Source: OFTM382 sp964352615
Lineage (GTDB): Bacteria; Planctomycetota; Phycisphaerae; Phycisphaerales; UBA1924
Length of the DNA: 64,000 bases
NCBI GenBank assembly: GCA_964352615.1
Contig: CAYGSG010000002.1
Span: 1-64,000, forward strand
Direction of reading: 5' to 3'
The notes under the pieces were generated by a model. The model worked only from the letters and a program-made list of their open reading frames with translations. It made no database searches and had not been told where the DNA came from. This document shows positions 8,811 through 18,036 of the stretch, piece after piece; position 1 is the stretch's first letter, and each line of letters starts with the position of its first letter. The translations under genes were made by a program, and so were the position numbers.

Positions 8811-8874
8811 CCTTTGCAGTGTAGTGCCAACGCTCGGGCTGGATTCAGCCCCCCGCCCAGCCGATCCCACCACC

Positions 8875-9189
8875 ATGCACGCGATCCTTGATCTCCCGAC
8901 CTGGGCTCAACTGGCACTCGCCGTGGTCGGCCTGGCCTCAGCGATGGGCGTGCTCTACATCGCCGCCGTCTCCGCTGCCCACTACACGGAGCTTCACGAG
9001 TTCAAGGTGAATGTCATCACGCTCCGCAACCAGCATCTCCGCCGATTGAAGGCTCTCTATTCGGGGTACGACCCCGACGGGGACGCTTCGTCCATCTTCG
9101 GCGACCCCGACAAGGACAGCATGGTGCCCCCGCCAGAGGCCGAGCCCGCGGATGCCGCCGGCCCAGAGCAGACCAAACGGGCCGCGTGA
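8875..9189 (+). CDS. Small membrane protein, unknown
   Basis: 104 aa: one transmembrane helix near the N-terminus (LALAVVGLASAMGVLYIAAV), then a charged cytoplasmic-type tail (RNQHLRRLKALYSGYDPDGD) and an Ala/Glu/Pro-rich end. It is transcribed divergently from the large membrane protein, with only 64 bases between the start codons. I recognise no family. Confidence 0.6.
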   Translation: MHAILDLPTWAQLALAVVGLASAMGVLYIAAVSAAHYTELHEFKVNVITLRNQHLRRLKALYSGYDPDGDASSIFGDPDKDSMVPPPEAEPADAAGPEQTKRAA

Positions 9190-9204
9190 ACCTGGCCCGA
9201 GGGT

Positions 9205-10524
9205 TTAGTGGAGCCCCGCCTTCCGTAGCCGCTGCACCAACTCCTTGGGAACGCTCGCCTTGAGATTTTTCATTGGGTCGTCCCCGCCATCGAGATCGTC
9301 TGCTCGCACGATGAAGTCGTCCGTGGTGCAGAGCATCCCGCTCCAATCGTACTCCATCAGCCTTTTGGCAACCTTGCGACACAACCGCACACCGGGCTCA
9401 ACATCACGCTTCGCCTCGAGGAACTGCTCGTAAAGCGCGCACAACTCCGCGACCTCAGGGTCAGTATCCAAGTTAATCGCTGAGATCCGGCCTTCGCCTT
9501 GTATCAGTTCAGCCGGGATCCAGAGTTCCTCGGATGCTCTCTTGCCGAGCCGCTCGACGATCGTATGACGGTGGCAGTCAAGACCGATCGCGAGGAACGG
9601 TGGAACGACCGCCCCCTCCCGCGTGTACACCACCAGCATCCCATAGAGGGGCTCGGTCAGTTTTAGCAGCTTGATTTGCCCAGCCGCGGCCACCACCAGC
9701 GCTGATTCGAGTTTGGCTTCAAGCTCCTTGAACTTGATGCCCTTAGGTAGTCGCCGGTACTCCACAAACTCATCCCCCGGCTGGCGGTACCCCATCTCAC
9801 GCGGGAACACGGGCCATGTATCGAGCAACTGCCCGTTCACCCGCAGCAGACCCTCTCCATCATACTCATAGCTACTCTCACTGGTCGTCAGTTGCTTCAA
9901 CTCGGGTGGCACAGGAGCACCGGCTATGCGCTCGTGGATCTTCCACTCGGCGCTCCAGCTTGATTCGCGTTCAGGCCTTGGGCTTGGCCCGCCCAACCAC
10001 GAGTAGCTGACTTCTGACGCTGAGAGATAAGACCCGCGAAATGACAGGGATCGTTCGCGTACCAGCCGCTGAGGATCGCCCTCCCACTGCAGCCATCGGG
10101 TGGCCGGTGACTCGGGCGATGAACGATGCTGGTACCGGACGATCTCGGTGGTGTCCCGGTTGTGCAGCCTGCACTCGCACGCTACGCACTGTTCGCCCTT
10201 ATCGAGTGCGAGCGAAGTCCAGCTCTCGACCAGCACCACCCTGCCCCGGTCATCAAACCCGACGCACTCTGCCTGTTTGCTGGGCGGCCGCTCGAACTTG
10301 AGCTTGCGAGGCGAACGCACCTTCAGCCCCGAAAGCTCCTCGTGGCTTGGGACGAGGGGCACATCCCACAGATCGACCCACTGCTCGCGGATGACGCGCT
10401 GCCTGCACGTGCCGACCATCTCGTCGAACACAGCCCGGGTGCCGATGCGCCGCTGCCTGGCACGCATCTCGTGAACCCATTCAGGAATCTCGACGGCGGG
10501 CATGCTCGCATCGCTGCTGGTCAT
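9205..10524 (-). CDS. Hypothetical 439-aa protein
   Basis: A soluble-looking protein without signal peptide or membrane segment. It starts with a basic helical region, has ECVGFDDRGRVVLVESWTS, an element that resembles Rhs/YD-like sentences of planctomycete proteins, and ends in an acidic-basic helical tail. Composition and lack of stops support coding. The stop of the M20 peptidase gene (10528) lies only four bases from its start, so the two may be co-transcribed. No family is recognised. Confidence 0.65.
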   Translation of the reverse strand: MTSSDASMPAVEIPEWVHEMRARQRRIGTRAVFDEMVGTCRQRVIREQWVDLWDVPLVPSHEELSGLKVRSPRKLKFERPPSKQAECVGFDDRGRVVLVESWTSLALDKGEQCVACECRLHNRDTTEIVRYQHRSSPESPATRWLQWEGDPQRLVRERSLSFRGSYLSASEVSYSWLGGPSPRPERESSWSAEWKIHERIAGAPVPPELKQLTTSESSYEYDGEGLLRVNGQLLDTWPVFPREMGYRQPGDEFVEYRRLPKGIKFKELEAKLESALVVAAAGQIKLLKLTEPLYGMLVVYTREGAVVPPFLAIGLDCHRHTIVERLGKRASEELWIPAELIQGEGRISAINLDTDPEVAELCALYEQFLEAKRDVEPGVRLCRKVAKRLMEYDWSGMLCTTDDFIVRADDLDGGDDPMKNLKASVPKELVQRLRKAGLH

Positions 10525-10527
10525 CGC

Positions 10528-11967
10528 TCAATCCTCTCCTCGCCCCGACCGCCTGAACGCCTCGAACAGATGCACGTGCGTTCGGCAACCGAGATGGAAG
10601 CACTCGAGCTCGAACTTCTCGTTCGGGCTGTGGATGCGGTCGTCTTCCAGCCCGAAGCCCACGAAGAACGTGTCCATCCCCAGCGTCCGCTTGAGCAGCG
10701 CCGCCAGCGGGATCGAGCCGCCGCTCTTGATGAGCGCCGGCGCCACCCCCGCAGCTTCTTCCATCGCCTTGGCGATCACACCAAGCCGCTCGTCGTCCGC
10801 CCGGATCGAAGCAGGCCCGCCAACGCCGAGGTCCAGCTTCTCCCACCTGCACCCCGGCGGCGTGCGCGCATCGAGCCACGCAAAGAACGAATCCACCACC
10901 CCCTGCGGGTCCTGGTCCGCCACCAGCCGAAAGCTCACCTTGGCCGACGCCTTGGCCGGGATCACCGTCTTGGCACCCGTACCCATGTACCCGCCGTAGA
11001 TGCCGTTGATATCGCACGTCGGCCTGCCCCACTCGCGCTCGAGCGCAGTAAACCCAGCCTCCCCCACGTCTCCCTCCGGGCCAAGGCCGATGCCTTTGAG
11101 TGCAGCCGCTGCATCAACACCCAGCGCCTTCCAGGCCGCGCGCTCGTCGTCCGTGATCGTGCGCACGTCGTCGTAGAAGCCGGGGATGGTCACCCGCCGC
11201 TTGTCGTCCCACAGCTGGGCGAGCACCTTGCTTAGCTCGTTCAGCGGGTTGGGCACCTTGCCGCCCCACACGCCCGAGTGCAGGTCCTGATCCGGGCCGT
11301 GGAGGGTGATCTGCGTGTACGCGAGCCCCCGCACGCCGTAGGTAATCGCGGGCCTGCCGCGCGCCAGCATCGCGGTATCGCTGATAAGGCACAGGTCGCA
11401 CTGGCCGAACCGGTCCTCGTTGTCGCGCACGAACGCTTCGAGGTTTTCCGAGCCCGATTCTTCCTCGCCCTCGATCAGCACCGTGAGCTTGATCCCTCCC
11501 GCTGGCCCGCCGCCCGTGGCCTGCACCGCGCGGAGCGCCTCCAGAAAGCTCGCCACCTGCCCCTTGTCGTCGCTCGCGCCGCGCGCGACCACGCGGGCCG
11601 GGCCGCTGTCCGTGATCACCTTGGGCTCGAACGGCCCGCTGTCCCACAGCTCGATCGGGTCCGCGGGCTGCACGTCATAGTGCCCGTAGAAAAGCACGTG
11701 CGGCCCCGCGTAGCTCGGATCGCCTTTCGCGTGCGCCACCACCGCCGGTCTGCCGGTGCCAGCGGGCTCGCCCGTTGGCAATACCTCAACCGTAAGCCCC
11801 GCCTCGCGCAGCCGATCGGCCGCCCACTGCGCGGCCTTCTCGCAGTCGCCCGCGTACGCGGGGTCGGTGCTGATGCTCGGGATCTTCAGCCAGTCGCAGA
11901 GCCGTTGAACCGAATCGGCCTCATGCTCCTTGAGCCACTGGGCCGCCGCTTGGGTGGTGTCGTCCAT
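10528..11967 (-). CDS. M20 family metallopeptidase (dipeptidase)
   Basis: A 479-aa zinc peptidase of the M20/ArgE/DapE/CPG2 type, normal for the dipeptidase branch. Metal-site motifs are in order: LFYGHYDVQP (first His and catalytic Asp), ARGASDDKG (bridging Asp) and EGEEESGSEN (catalytic Glu and metal Glu). A dimerisation domain follows (about 205-370), and the last metal His lies near the C-terminus in ECFHLGCRTH. Likely cytosolic, cleaving dipeptides or N-acyl amino acids. The exact substrate is not predictable from sequence. Confidence 0.88.
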   Translation of the reverse strand: MDDTTQAAAQWLKEHEADSVQRLCDWLKIPSISTDPAYAGDCEKAAQWAADRLREAGLTVEVLPTGEPAGTGRPAVVAHAKGDPSYAGPHVLFYGHYDVQPADPIELWDSGPFEPKVITDSGPARVVARGASDDKGQVASFLEALRAVQATGGGPAGGIKLTVLIEGEEESGSENLEAFVRDNEDRFGQCDLCLISDTAMLARGRPAITYGVRGLAYTQITLHGPDQDLHSGVWGGKVPNPLNELSKVLAQLWDDKRRVTIPGFYDDVRTITDDERAAWKALGVDAAAALKGIGLGPEGDVGEAGFTALEREWGRPTCDINGIYGGYMGTGAKTVIPAKASAKVSFRLVADQDPQGVVDSFFAWLDARTPPGCRWEKLDLGVGGPASIRADDERLGVIAKAMEEAAGVAPALIKSGGSIPLAALLKRTLGMDTFFVGFGLEDDRIHSPNEKFELECFHLGCRTHVHLFEAFRRSGRGED

Positions 11968-12004
11968 GCCCCAAGACTAGGAGCGATCGGCCGGTTCGCG
12001 AAGC

Positions 12005-13087
12005 TCACCAGATCTTGTCGGTGCCAGCTTCGCTCATGAACTGAACGGATTCAGGCGTTGCCGATCGGCCGTTGAACACCGAACCAGAGGGATGCCAAGG
12101 GTTGGGATTCTCCCAAGCTTCCGCCATCTTCATGCCGCCAACGTGGCCATCCCAGTAAGCGACGTTCATGCCGAGATCGTTGTGGCGGGCGCTCAAGCGG
12201 ATGTGGTCATCGCGACCTCTGGCATCACTGAGACCCCTGCCGTACTCGCGACCATTATGAAAGATCGGCCCTGAGTGGGTGAAGCTGCCAAAGCTCCCTG
12301 GCGTCGGGTTAATATCGAAGTCGAGCACATTGCTGCGGTAGTCGAAGTAGCGGGTTCCATCGGAGGCGAGCACCTTGCTCCCCGGCTGGGTTGCGATCTG
12401 ATCGAGACGCGGCGTGTATCCGGATGGCTTCGTTACCTGATTCCCATCGCCCGGGTCACCCATGAGAAAGCTTCCAATAGTGCCGAAGCCATACCTGGAT
12501 GCCACTTGGCTAATGACGCTCGATCGTTTATCGCGTCCAAATGTCAGCATCGTGCCGGGCGCCAAGTAGCTGATCTGACGGTACCCCTGGTTGTTGAGCA
12601 CACGATCAAAGTCGTTGATGTCTTGCGTGCGGCCAAAGAGCGTGTCGTTGTCAACGATGGCGCTCGGGCAGCCAAGGTCGTTGAAGATCTGAGCGTGGCG
12701 CACCGCACGATTAGACGAAAACCCCGCTGAGTCGCCGATTGTGGGGCTGATCCAGTCGGGGGTCGACACCGGCGTCACACTCGAAGTCTCTCCCGTGAAG
12801 AGAACGGCTGGTGAAGCAACCTCCCCGGTTGCCACCTTAAGCAGGCCCGTCAATCCACTGGTGTTTGGCCCTGCGGCAATGTCCTCGTTGTCCGTCATGT
12901 AGAACTGCTGGCCCTGAGCCAGACTACGAAGATTGGAACTGCACACAAGGCTCCTTGCCGCCTCGCGGGCCTGGCCCAGAGCAGGCAGCAGGATACCGAT
13001 CAGCAGAGCGATGATCGCGATCACCACGAGCAATTCGATCAGCGTGAAGGCGCGTGGGGTACTGCGGGTGGGTCGCCGTTGCATCAT
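12005..13087 (-). CDS. Prepilin-like H-X9-DG protein
   Basis: 360 aa with a basic 13-residue leader, the cleavage motif and helix FTLIELLVVIAIIALL, then LPALGQAREAARSLVCSSNL, the hallmark of the planctomycete prepilin-like family. NVAYWDGHVGGM near the C-terminus is the DG part of the H-X9-DG motif. The small membrane protein gene at 13097 starts upstream on the same strand with a 9-base gap, so these form a two-gene unit. Probably an orphan surface pilin of unknown role. Confidence 0.87.
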   Translation of the reverse strand: MMQRRPTRSTPRAFTLIELLVVIAIIALLIGILLPALGQAREAARSLVCSSNLRSLAQGQQFYMTDNEDIAAGPNTSGLTGLLKVATGEVASPAVLFTGETSSVTPVSTPDWISPTIGDSAGFSSNRAVRHAQIFNDLGCPSAIVDNDTLFGRTQDINDFDRVLNNQGYRQISYLAPGTMLTFGRDKRSSVISQVASRYGFGTIGSFLMGDPGDGNQVTKPSGYTPRLDQIATQPGSKVLASDGTRYFDYRSNVLDFDINPTPGSFGSFTHSGPIFHNGREYGRGLSDARGRDDHIRLSARHNDLGMNVAYWDGHVGGMKMAEAWENPNPWHPSGSVFNGRSATPESVQFMSEAGTDKIW

Positions 13088-13096
13088 CGTTCTCCG

Positions 13097-13504
13097 TTAG
13101 CCGCCTAGGTGCTTCTTCACATCGCTCCGCGACATGCGCTTGGGTGTATCCGGGTTTGAAGGCTCAACCTTCTGGTTCTCAAGATCGAAGGCGTCGTTCA
13201 GGTTTTCTTCGTCGTACAGGTAGTTCAAGTCACGACCGTCGAGCTCCCAGCTGCCGTCGTCCAACTTGTGCGCGCGGTACAGCGTGCGTTCGCCGGTCTC
13301 GGGGTGGACGGCGGGGATGACCACCGCGCGCCGCTTGCCGTCAAAGTCGTATTCGAACAGCTCAGCGGTCTGCGTGTCGACCAAGAAGATCGAGCTCGCC
13401 CGGTCCACCTTGTTCGGGTTGTTGAGCGACATGTACAGGCCAAAGCCCAGCGCGATCAACGCGGCTGCAAACAGCACGATCTGCCACGGTCGAACCGAAC
13501 CCAT
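13097..13504 (-). CDS. Small single-pass membrane protein paired with prepilin-like gene
   Basis: 135 aa with one N-terminal transmembrane helix (IVLFAAALIALGFGLYM) and a hydrophilic, probably extracytoplasmic domain (SIFLVDTQTAELFEYDFDGK...). It is upstream of, and nine bases from, the prepilin-like gene on the same strand. I infer a functional link through co-transcription, perhaps as an assembly or anchoring partner. No family recognised. Confidence 0.6.
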   Translation of the reverse strand: MGSVRPWQIVLFAAALIALGFGLYMSLNNPNKVDRASSIFLVDTQTAELFEYDFDGKRRAVVIPAVHPETGERTLYRAHKLDDGSWELDGRDLNYLYDEENLNDAFDLENQKVEPSNPDTPKRMSRSDVKKHLGG

Positions 13505-13920
13505 CAGCCAAGCCTCCCGAATCCCGCTGGCCCCCGCTCAGAGTGAGCGCCTCTGCCCGGGCCAACTGAGGCCCCACTATACCTCGCTGTGCGCTGGCAC
13601 GAACAGCACAAGAACGGCCATCTGCGACGCACACGCCGCCCGTGCGCAATTGACAGGCTTGCCCTGCGAAGCGTGCGCCAGCACTCTTTGGCAAAACGCT
13701 CGGCGAGGTTCAGGCCTGTGCACTGGTTGCCACGTTTGAGCCGACGCTGCGCGAAGCTTGCATCAAAACCGCGGTTGGCCACTAGAACATTGTTTGTTCG
13801 TTATTTGATAGGATACAGTTCACGCCATCGGTTGGCGGCGGCCGCCCCTACGCTTAGCAGTGAACCTTGCCGACGGCCAGCCGTAAGACGGCCCAGAGAC
13901 CCTTTGCTACCTGCCCACAG
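13505..13920. other. Divergent intergenic region upstream of ispH
   Basis: About 415 bases without a convincing gene, separating the minus-strand prepilin unit from ispH. It is GC-rich except for an AT-rich patch at 13785-13820 (TTGTTTGTTCGTTATTTGATA), the best place for an ispH promoter. I cannot assign a clear -35/-10 pair with standard spacing. Nothing else is seen. Confidence 0.35.
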
Positions 13921-14964
13921 ATGAGAATCGTGCTTGCCAATCCGAGGGGCTTCTGTGCCGGCGTCCGCATGGCGATCGATGTCGTGGACCGGGTGCTCGA
14001 CCTCTACGAGGGCTCGGCGGTCTACGTCTACCACGAGATCGTGCACAACAAGCACGTCGTGAGCCGACTCCGCGACCGCGGGGCGGTGTTTGTCGAACGC
14101 ATCGATGAGATTCCCGAAGGCTCGATCGTCGTGTTCAGCGCGCACGGCGTGAGCCCGCAGGTCCGTAAGCAAGCCGAGGCGCGAAACCTGACCGCGATCG
14201 ATGCGACCTGCCCGCTGGTGACCAAGGTGCACGCGGAAGCGATCCGGTATTCGAGGCAGGGCTACCAGATTTTGCTGGTTGGGCACGCCGACCATCAGGA
14301 AGTCATCGGCACTCGTGGCGAGGCCGAGGCCGCCACGCAGGTGGTCGAGACCGTCGCCGACATCGAGCATCTGAAAGTCGACGACCGGGCCATGCTGGTC
14401 TACCTGACGCAGACCACGCTCAGCACCGACGACGCAGCAGTGATAATCGATGCGCTCAAGGCGAGATTCCCCGAGATCAAGTCCCCGCCGAGCGAGGATA
14501 TCTGTTACGCAACGACCAACCGCCAGCACGCGGTGCGCACGCTCGCGGGTGATTGCGATCTGGTGCTGGTGATCGGATCGACCAACTCTTCCAACTCCAA
14601 ACGCTTGACCGAGATCGCCCGCACCGCGGGCACCGGTGCGCACCTGATCGACGATGTCAGCGAGATCGACCCCGCGTGGTTCCCGACCGGCGAGGAGACC
14701 GTGCTCGTTACCGCGGGCGCCTCAGCCCCCGAGAATCTGGTCGCGGGTCTGTGCCGACACCTGGTTGAGCGATTCGGCGCGACGATCGAGACCCGGCTTG
14801 TCGCCGAGGAGGACGCGGCGTTTGCGCTGCCCGGAGCGCTCCGCAGGATCATGAAGGACCGTGGCATCACCGGCCACGACAAGCCCATCCGCGTGGGCCT
14901 GCCGGATGTCACAGCCGATCTCTACGGCACGGTGCCGCTGAGCATTTCTGCTTCCTCCCGCTGA
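13921..14964 (+). CDS. ispH: 4-hydroxy-3-methylbut-2-enyl diphosphate reductase
   Basis: 347 aa, the last enzyme of the MEP isoprenoid pathway, a cytosolic iron-sulfur protein. The three cluster cysteines are at C12 (PRGFCAGV), C97 (DATCPLV) and C195 (EDICYATTNRQ), matching the E. coli spacing closely. Other family motifs include HEIVHN, SAHGV and the TAGASAPENLV segment. The start at 13921 gives the canonical N-terminus MRIVLANPRGFCAG. rlmN follows 28 bases downstream and may be co-transcribed. Confidence 0.96.
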   Translation: MRIVLANPRGFCAGVRMAIDVVDRVLDLYEGSAVYVYHEIVHNKHVVSRLRDRGAVFVERIDEIPEGSIVVFSAHGVSPQVRKQAEARNLTAIDATCPLVTKVHAEAIRYSRQGYQILLVGHADHQEVIGTRGEAEAATQVVETVADIEHLKVDDRAMLVYLTQTTLSTDDAAVIIDALKARFPEIKSPPSEDICYATTNRQHAVRTLAGDCDLVLVIGSTNSSNSKRLTEIARTAGTGAHLIDDVSEIDPAWFPTGEETVLVTAGASAPENLVAGLCRHLVERFGATIETRLVAEEDAAFALPGALRRIMKDRGITGHDKPIRVGLPDVTADLYGTVPLSISASSR

Positions 14965-14992
14965 CAGTTCGACTCTCATCCTTGTTCTACTC

Positions 14993-16144
14993 TTGAAGCC
15001 CAACGAGCACCGCTTGAACTACCCCACCAACCACTTCTTTCACCACACGCCGGACTCGCTGACCGATTGGTGCGAGCGCCACGACATGCCCGCGTTCCGC
15101 GCCAAACAGCTCATGGAGTGGGTGTACGTCAAGGGCGTGGCTGACCCAGCCTTGATGACCAGCCTCTCGGCACGCGACCGCGATCTGCTCGCCAGCGAGA
15201 TGACGTTCCTCAGCGGCGAGACGGTGGCGCACCAGGTCGCAAGTGATGCAACGCAGAAGCTCCTTGTGCAGTGGGACGACCATACATCGCCCCGCGCTGG
15301 AACAAGCCTGAACATCCTCGGGGGCGAGAGCTGCAACGACACATCGCGGCAGACCGAGTGCGTGATGATTCCATCGCACGACGAGGCCGACTCGGGCGCC
15401 CCCAAGCGGCGGACCGCGTGCGTTAGCTCGCAGGTGGGCTGTCCGGTCGGTTGCAAGTTCTGCGCCTCGGGCATGGGCGGGCTTGACGGCAACCTGTCTG
15501 CGGGGCGCATCGTTGAGCAGGCGTGGCGGCTTGGCCGGCTCGAAGGCGTGGGCCGAATCAGCCACGTCGTGTTCATGGGCATGGGCGAACCGCTGGCCAA
15601 CTTCGCCAACGTGGTTCATGCGGTGCGCACGCTGACGGCGCCTTGGGGCATGGGCATCAGCGCTCGCAAGGTGACGATCTCGACCGTGGGCCTGCCCAAA
15701 GCGATCGAACGGCTTGCTGAGCAGCTCGATCTGCCGGTCACGCTCGCGCTGTCGCTGCACGCACCGACCGACGCGATCCGCCGCCGGCTTATCCCCTGGG
15801 CCGAGTACACAACCATCGAGGAACTGCTGGATGCCTGCGACAGTTGGTATCGAAAGACCGGGCGCGAGATCACGCTTGAGTACACGCTCATCGGCCGGGT
15901 GAACGATCGGCCCGAGCACGCCCGCGAGCTGGCCAAGGTCGCCAAGAGCCTCAGGGCGAACGTGAACCTGATCCGGCTCAACGAGGTCAAGGGCATCGAT
16001 TTCAAGCGGCCCACAGACGAGGACGTGCGCACATTCCAGGGCATCCTGCGTGATCGGGGCGTCAACGCGCACATCCGCGCCAGCCGAGGCCGAGACATCG
16101 CGGCGGCGTGCGGCCAGCTCCGCCACGAACGGGTCACCGCCTGA
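14993..16144 (+). CDS. rlmN: Dual-specificity 23S rRNA/tRNA adenine-C2 methyltransferase
   Basis: A radical SAM methyltransferase of about 383 aa. The cluster-binding CX3CX2C is visible in GCPVGCKFCASGMGG. Other RlmN features include MGMGEPLANFANV, STVGLP, LALSLHAPTD and the late EYTLIGRVND. Family enzymes methylate A2503 of 23S rRNA and A37 of some tRNAs. No ATG fits the N-terminus: a TTG at 14993 or the in-frame TTG at 15014 are the likely starts, so the first residues are uncertain. Confidence 0.92.
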   Translation: MKPNEHRLNYPTNHFFHHTPDSLTDWCERHDMPAFRAKQLMEWVYVKGVADPALMTSLSARDRDLLASEMTFLSGETVAHQVASDATQKLLVQWDDHTSPRAGTSLNILGGESCNDTSRQTECVMIPSHDEADSGAPKRRTACVSSQVGCPVGCKFCASGMGGLDGNLSAGRIVEQAWRLGRLEGVGRISHVVFMGMGEPLANFANVVHAVRTLTAPWGMGISARKVTISTVGLPKAIERLAEQLDLPVTLALSLHAPTDAIRRRLIPWAEYTTIEELLDACDSWYRKTGREITLEYTLIGRVNDRPEHARELAKVAKSLRANVNLIRLNEVKGIDFKRPTDEDVRTFQGILRDRGVNAHIRASRGRDIAAACGQLRHERVTA

Positions 16145-16146
16145 CC

Positions 16147-16905
16147 ATGCTCGCCCTCGCAAGCGAGAGAACCTTCGCCCCGTTCACCGTGACCCACGGC
16201 GCAGCCGTGCTCGCGTGCACGTTGGCGGTGGCAGCGGTCTGCTTCATAGGACGGCGGTACAACTCGCCGCGTGCGCACGACCGGCTAAGGCTCGGGCTTG
16301 GCGTGTTCGGGCTGGTCTGGCAGTGCATCAACACCTGGTATTTTTGCAGGCCTTCGGCGTTCCATTGGGGCACCAGCCTGCCGCTCCAGATCTGCGACAT
16401 CACGGGGTTTCTCGCGCCGCTCGCGATGCTGACCCGATGGCGTGTGCTTCGGGCGCTGGTGTATTTTTTCGGGTTCGGCTTGTCGACGCAGGCGTTCATC
16501 ACGCCGATCGTTCGGTTCGGGCCGGAGAGCTTCGAGTTCTGGATTTTCTGGGTGAGCCACGCGATCATCGTGGGCTACGCGGTCATCGATCTGGTGGTGC
16601 TTGGCTACCGGCCGAGCCTGCGCGACCTGCTCACGGTGATGGTGATCGGGGTCGGGTACATCGCCGCGATGATGGGGATCAACCACCTGCTCAGCGCGCA
16701 CAGGGCGAACTACGGCTTCGTGGGCGATGTGCGTATGTCATCGCCGACGCTGATCGACCGGCTCGGGCCGTGGCCCTTGCGGGTGGTCTGGATGGGCGTG
16801 ATCGCCAACGCGGGTTTTGTCCTGCTCTGGTCGGTGTGGCCGATCTCTCGCCGGGTGTTCGGTTCGCGAGCACGCAACGCCTCACGAACAGCGGAAGGCT
16901 CGTAG
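16147..16905 (+). CDS. TIGR02206/YwaF-like integral membrane protein
   Basis: 252 aa with about seven hydrophobic helices. The segment LPLQICDITGFLAPLAML and the later SFEFWIFWVSHAIIVG are characteristic of the YwaF/TIGR02206 family, whose function is not established. The ATG lies two bases after the rlmN stop, so it is translated from the same message. The GT4-type transferase gene follows nine bases after its stop. Confidence 0.8.
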   Translation: MLALASERTFAPFTVTHGAAVLACTLAVAAVCFIGRRYNSPRAHDRLRLGLGVFGLVWQCINTWYFCRPSAFHWGTSLPLQICDITGFLAPLAMLTRWRVLRALVYFFGFGLSTQAFITPIVRFGPESFEFWIFWVSHAIIVGYAVIDLVVLGYRPSLRDLLTVMVIGVGYIAAMMGINHLLSAHRANYGFVGDVRMSSPTLIDRLGPWPLRVVWMGVIANAGFVLLWSVWPISRRVFGSRARNASRTAEGS

Positions 16906-16914
16906 ACTCGCGCC

Positions 16915-18036
16915 ATGGTCGGGCTGATCCTCTCACTGATCGCGGTCTCGTTTGTGCTGGCGCTGGCTGGCTCGGCGGTGCTTGTGCGAACTGGCCACAA
17001 GCTCGGGCACCTCGATAGCCAGGGCGTCGCCGGCCAGGTCAAGGCCGACCCGCGAGCGGTGCCCAACACAGGCGGCATCGCTATTACTCTCGCCATCGTC
17101 GCGCCGATCGCAGCGCTGCTGGTGGCGCTGCAACTGCTACCGATTGAGTCGGCGGCCATTCCCGAGGCGCTCCGGGCGCACCTTGCCGGGCTCGCTGAGC
17201 GCGGGGCCGAGGCGTGGGCACTGCTCGCAGCGGTGCTGGTGCTGCACGCACTCGGGCTCGTGGACGACCGCAAGCCTTTGGGGCCGAGGATCAAGCTCGG
17301 GGTGATGACAATGGTCGCGCTGGGGCTGACGCTCTTGAGCCCCGAAACCCGGCTGCTCATGCTGCTGGATGCGCACGTGGGCGGATCATGGCTGAGCATC
17401 GCGATCACCGTGCTGTGGTTCTTGGCTGTCATCAACGCGATGAACTTTCTGGACAACATGGATGCGCTCGCAGCGGGTGTGGCGGCGGTCGCTGGCGCGT
17501 GCTTTTTGGTCACGACGCTGACAGGCGGGCAGTGGTTCGTATCGGCGGTGCTGGCGCTGCTCATCGGAGCGGTGCTCGGCTTTGGAGCACTCAATCGACC
17601 CCCTGCAAAGCTGTTCATGGGTGACGGCGGCTCGCTCGTGCTCGGCTTGCTGCTCGCGTTCTTGACGGTGCGCACGACGTATGTCGATCCAGTCCTTGGT
17701 ACCGGCGGGCTGCATGCGGCGCTCATGCCGCTGGTCGTGCTTGCGGTGCCGTTGTACGATCTCGTGAGTGTGGTCGCGGTTCGACTCAGCCAGGGCAAGA
17801 GCCCGATGGTGGGCGATCTTCAGCACCTCTCGCACCGTTTGGTCAAGCGAGGGCTTTCGAGGCCCGGCGCGGTCGGACTCATCATCGGCCTGACGGGCGC
17901 GACGGGCATCGCGGGCATGCTGCTGGCGCAGGCCGATGCGCGCGGCGCTTGGCTCATCGGCGTGCAGACGGGCCTGTTGCTGGTGCTTCTGGCCGCGTTT
18001 GAACGGGGCAGTTCATCAGGCGGGAATCCATCGTGA
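16915..18036 (+). CDS. Polyprenyl-phosphate sugar-1-phosphate transferase (WecA/MraY family)
   Basis: A 373-aa polytopic protein with about ten membrane helices. Family motifs in order are GLVDDRKPLGPR (catalytic acidic cluster), NAMNFLDNMDALAAG (NxxNxxDGxDGL-type, here DNMDA), KLFMGDGGSLVLG (MGDxGS) and QHLSHRLVKRG (cytoplasmic HxxHR loop). It would load a sugar-1-phosphate onto undecaprenyl phosphate to start a surface glycan. The next gene overlaps by four bases (GTGA) and looks like an O-antigen ligase, which supports WecA-like rather than MraY function. Confidence 0.88.
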   Translation: MVGLILSLIAVSFVLALAGSAVLVRTGHKLGHLDSQGVAGQVKADPRAVPNTGGIAITLAIVAPIAALLVALQLLPIESAAIPEALRAHLAGLAERGAEAWALLAAVLVLHALGLVDDRKPLGPRIKLGVMTMVALGLTLLSPETRLLMLLDAHVGGSWLSIAITVLWFLAVINAMNFLDNMDALAAGVAAVAGACFLVTTLTGGQWFVSAVLALLIGAVLGFGALNRPPAKLFMGDGGSLVLGLLLAFLTVRTTYVDPVLGTGGLHAALMPLVVLAVPLYDLVSVVAVRLSQGKSPMVGDLQHLSHRLVKRGLSRPGAVGLIIGLTGATGIAGMLLAQADARGAWLIGVQTGLLLVLLAAFERGSSSGGNPS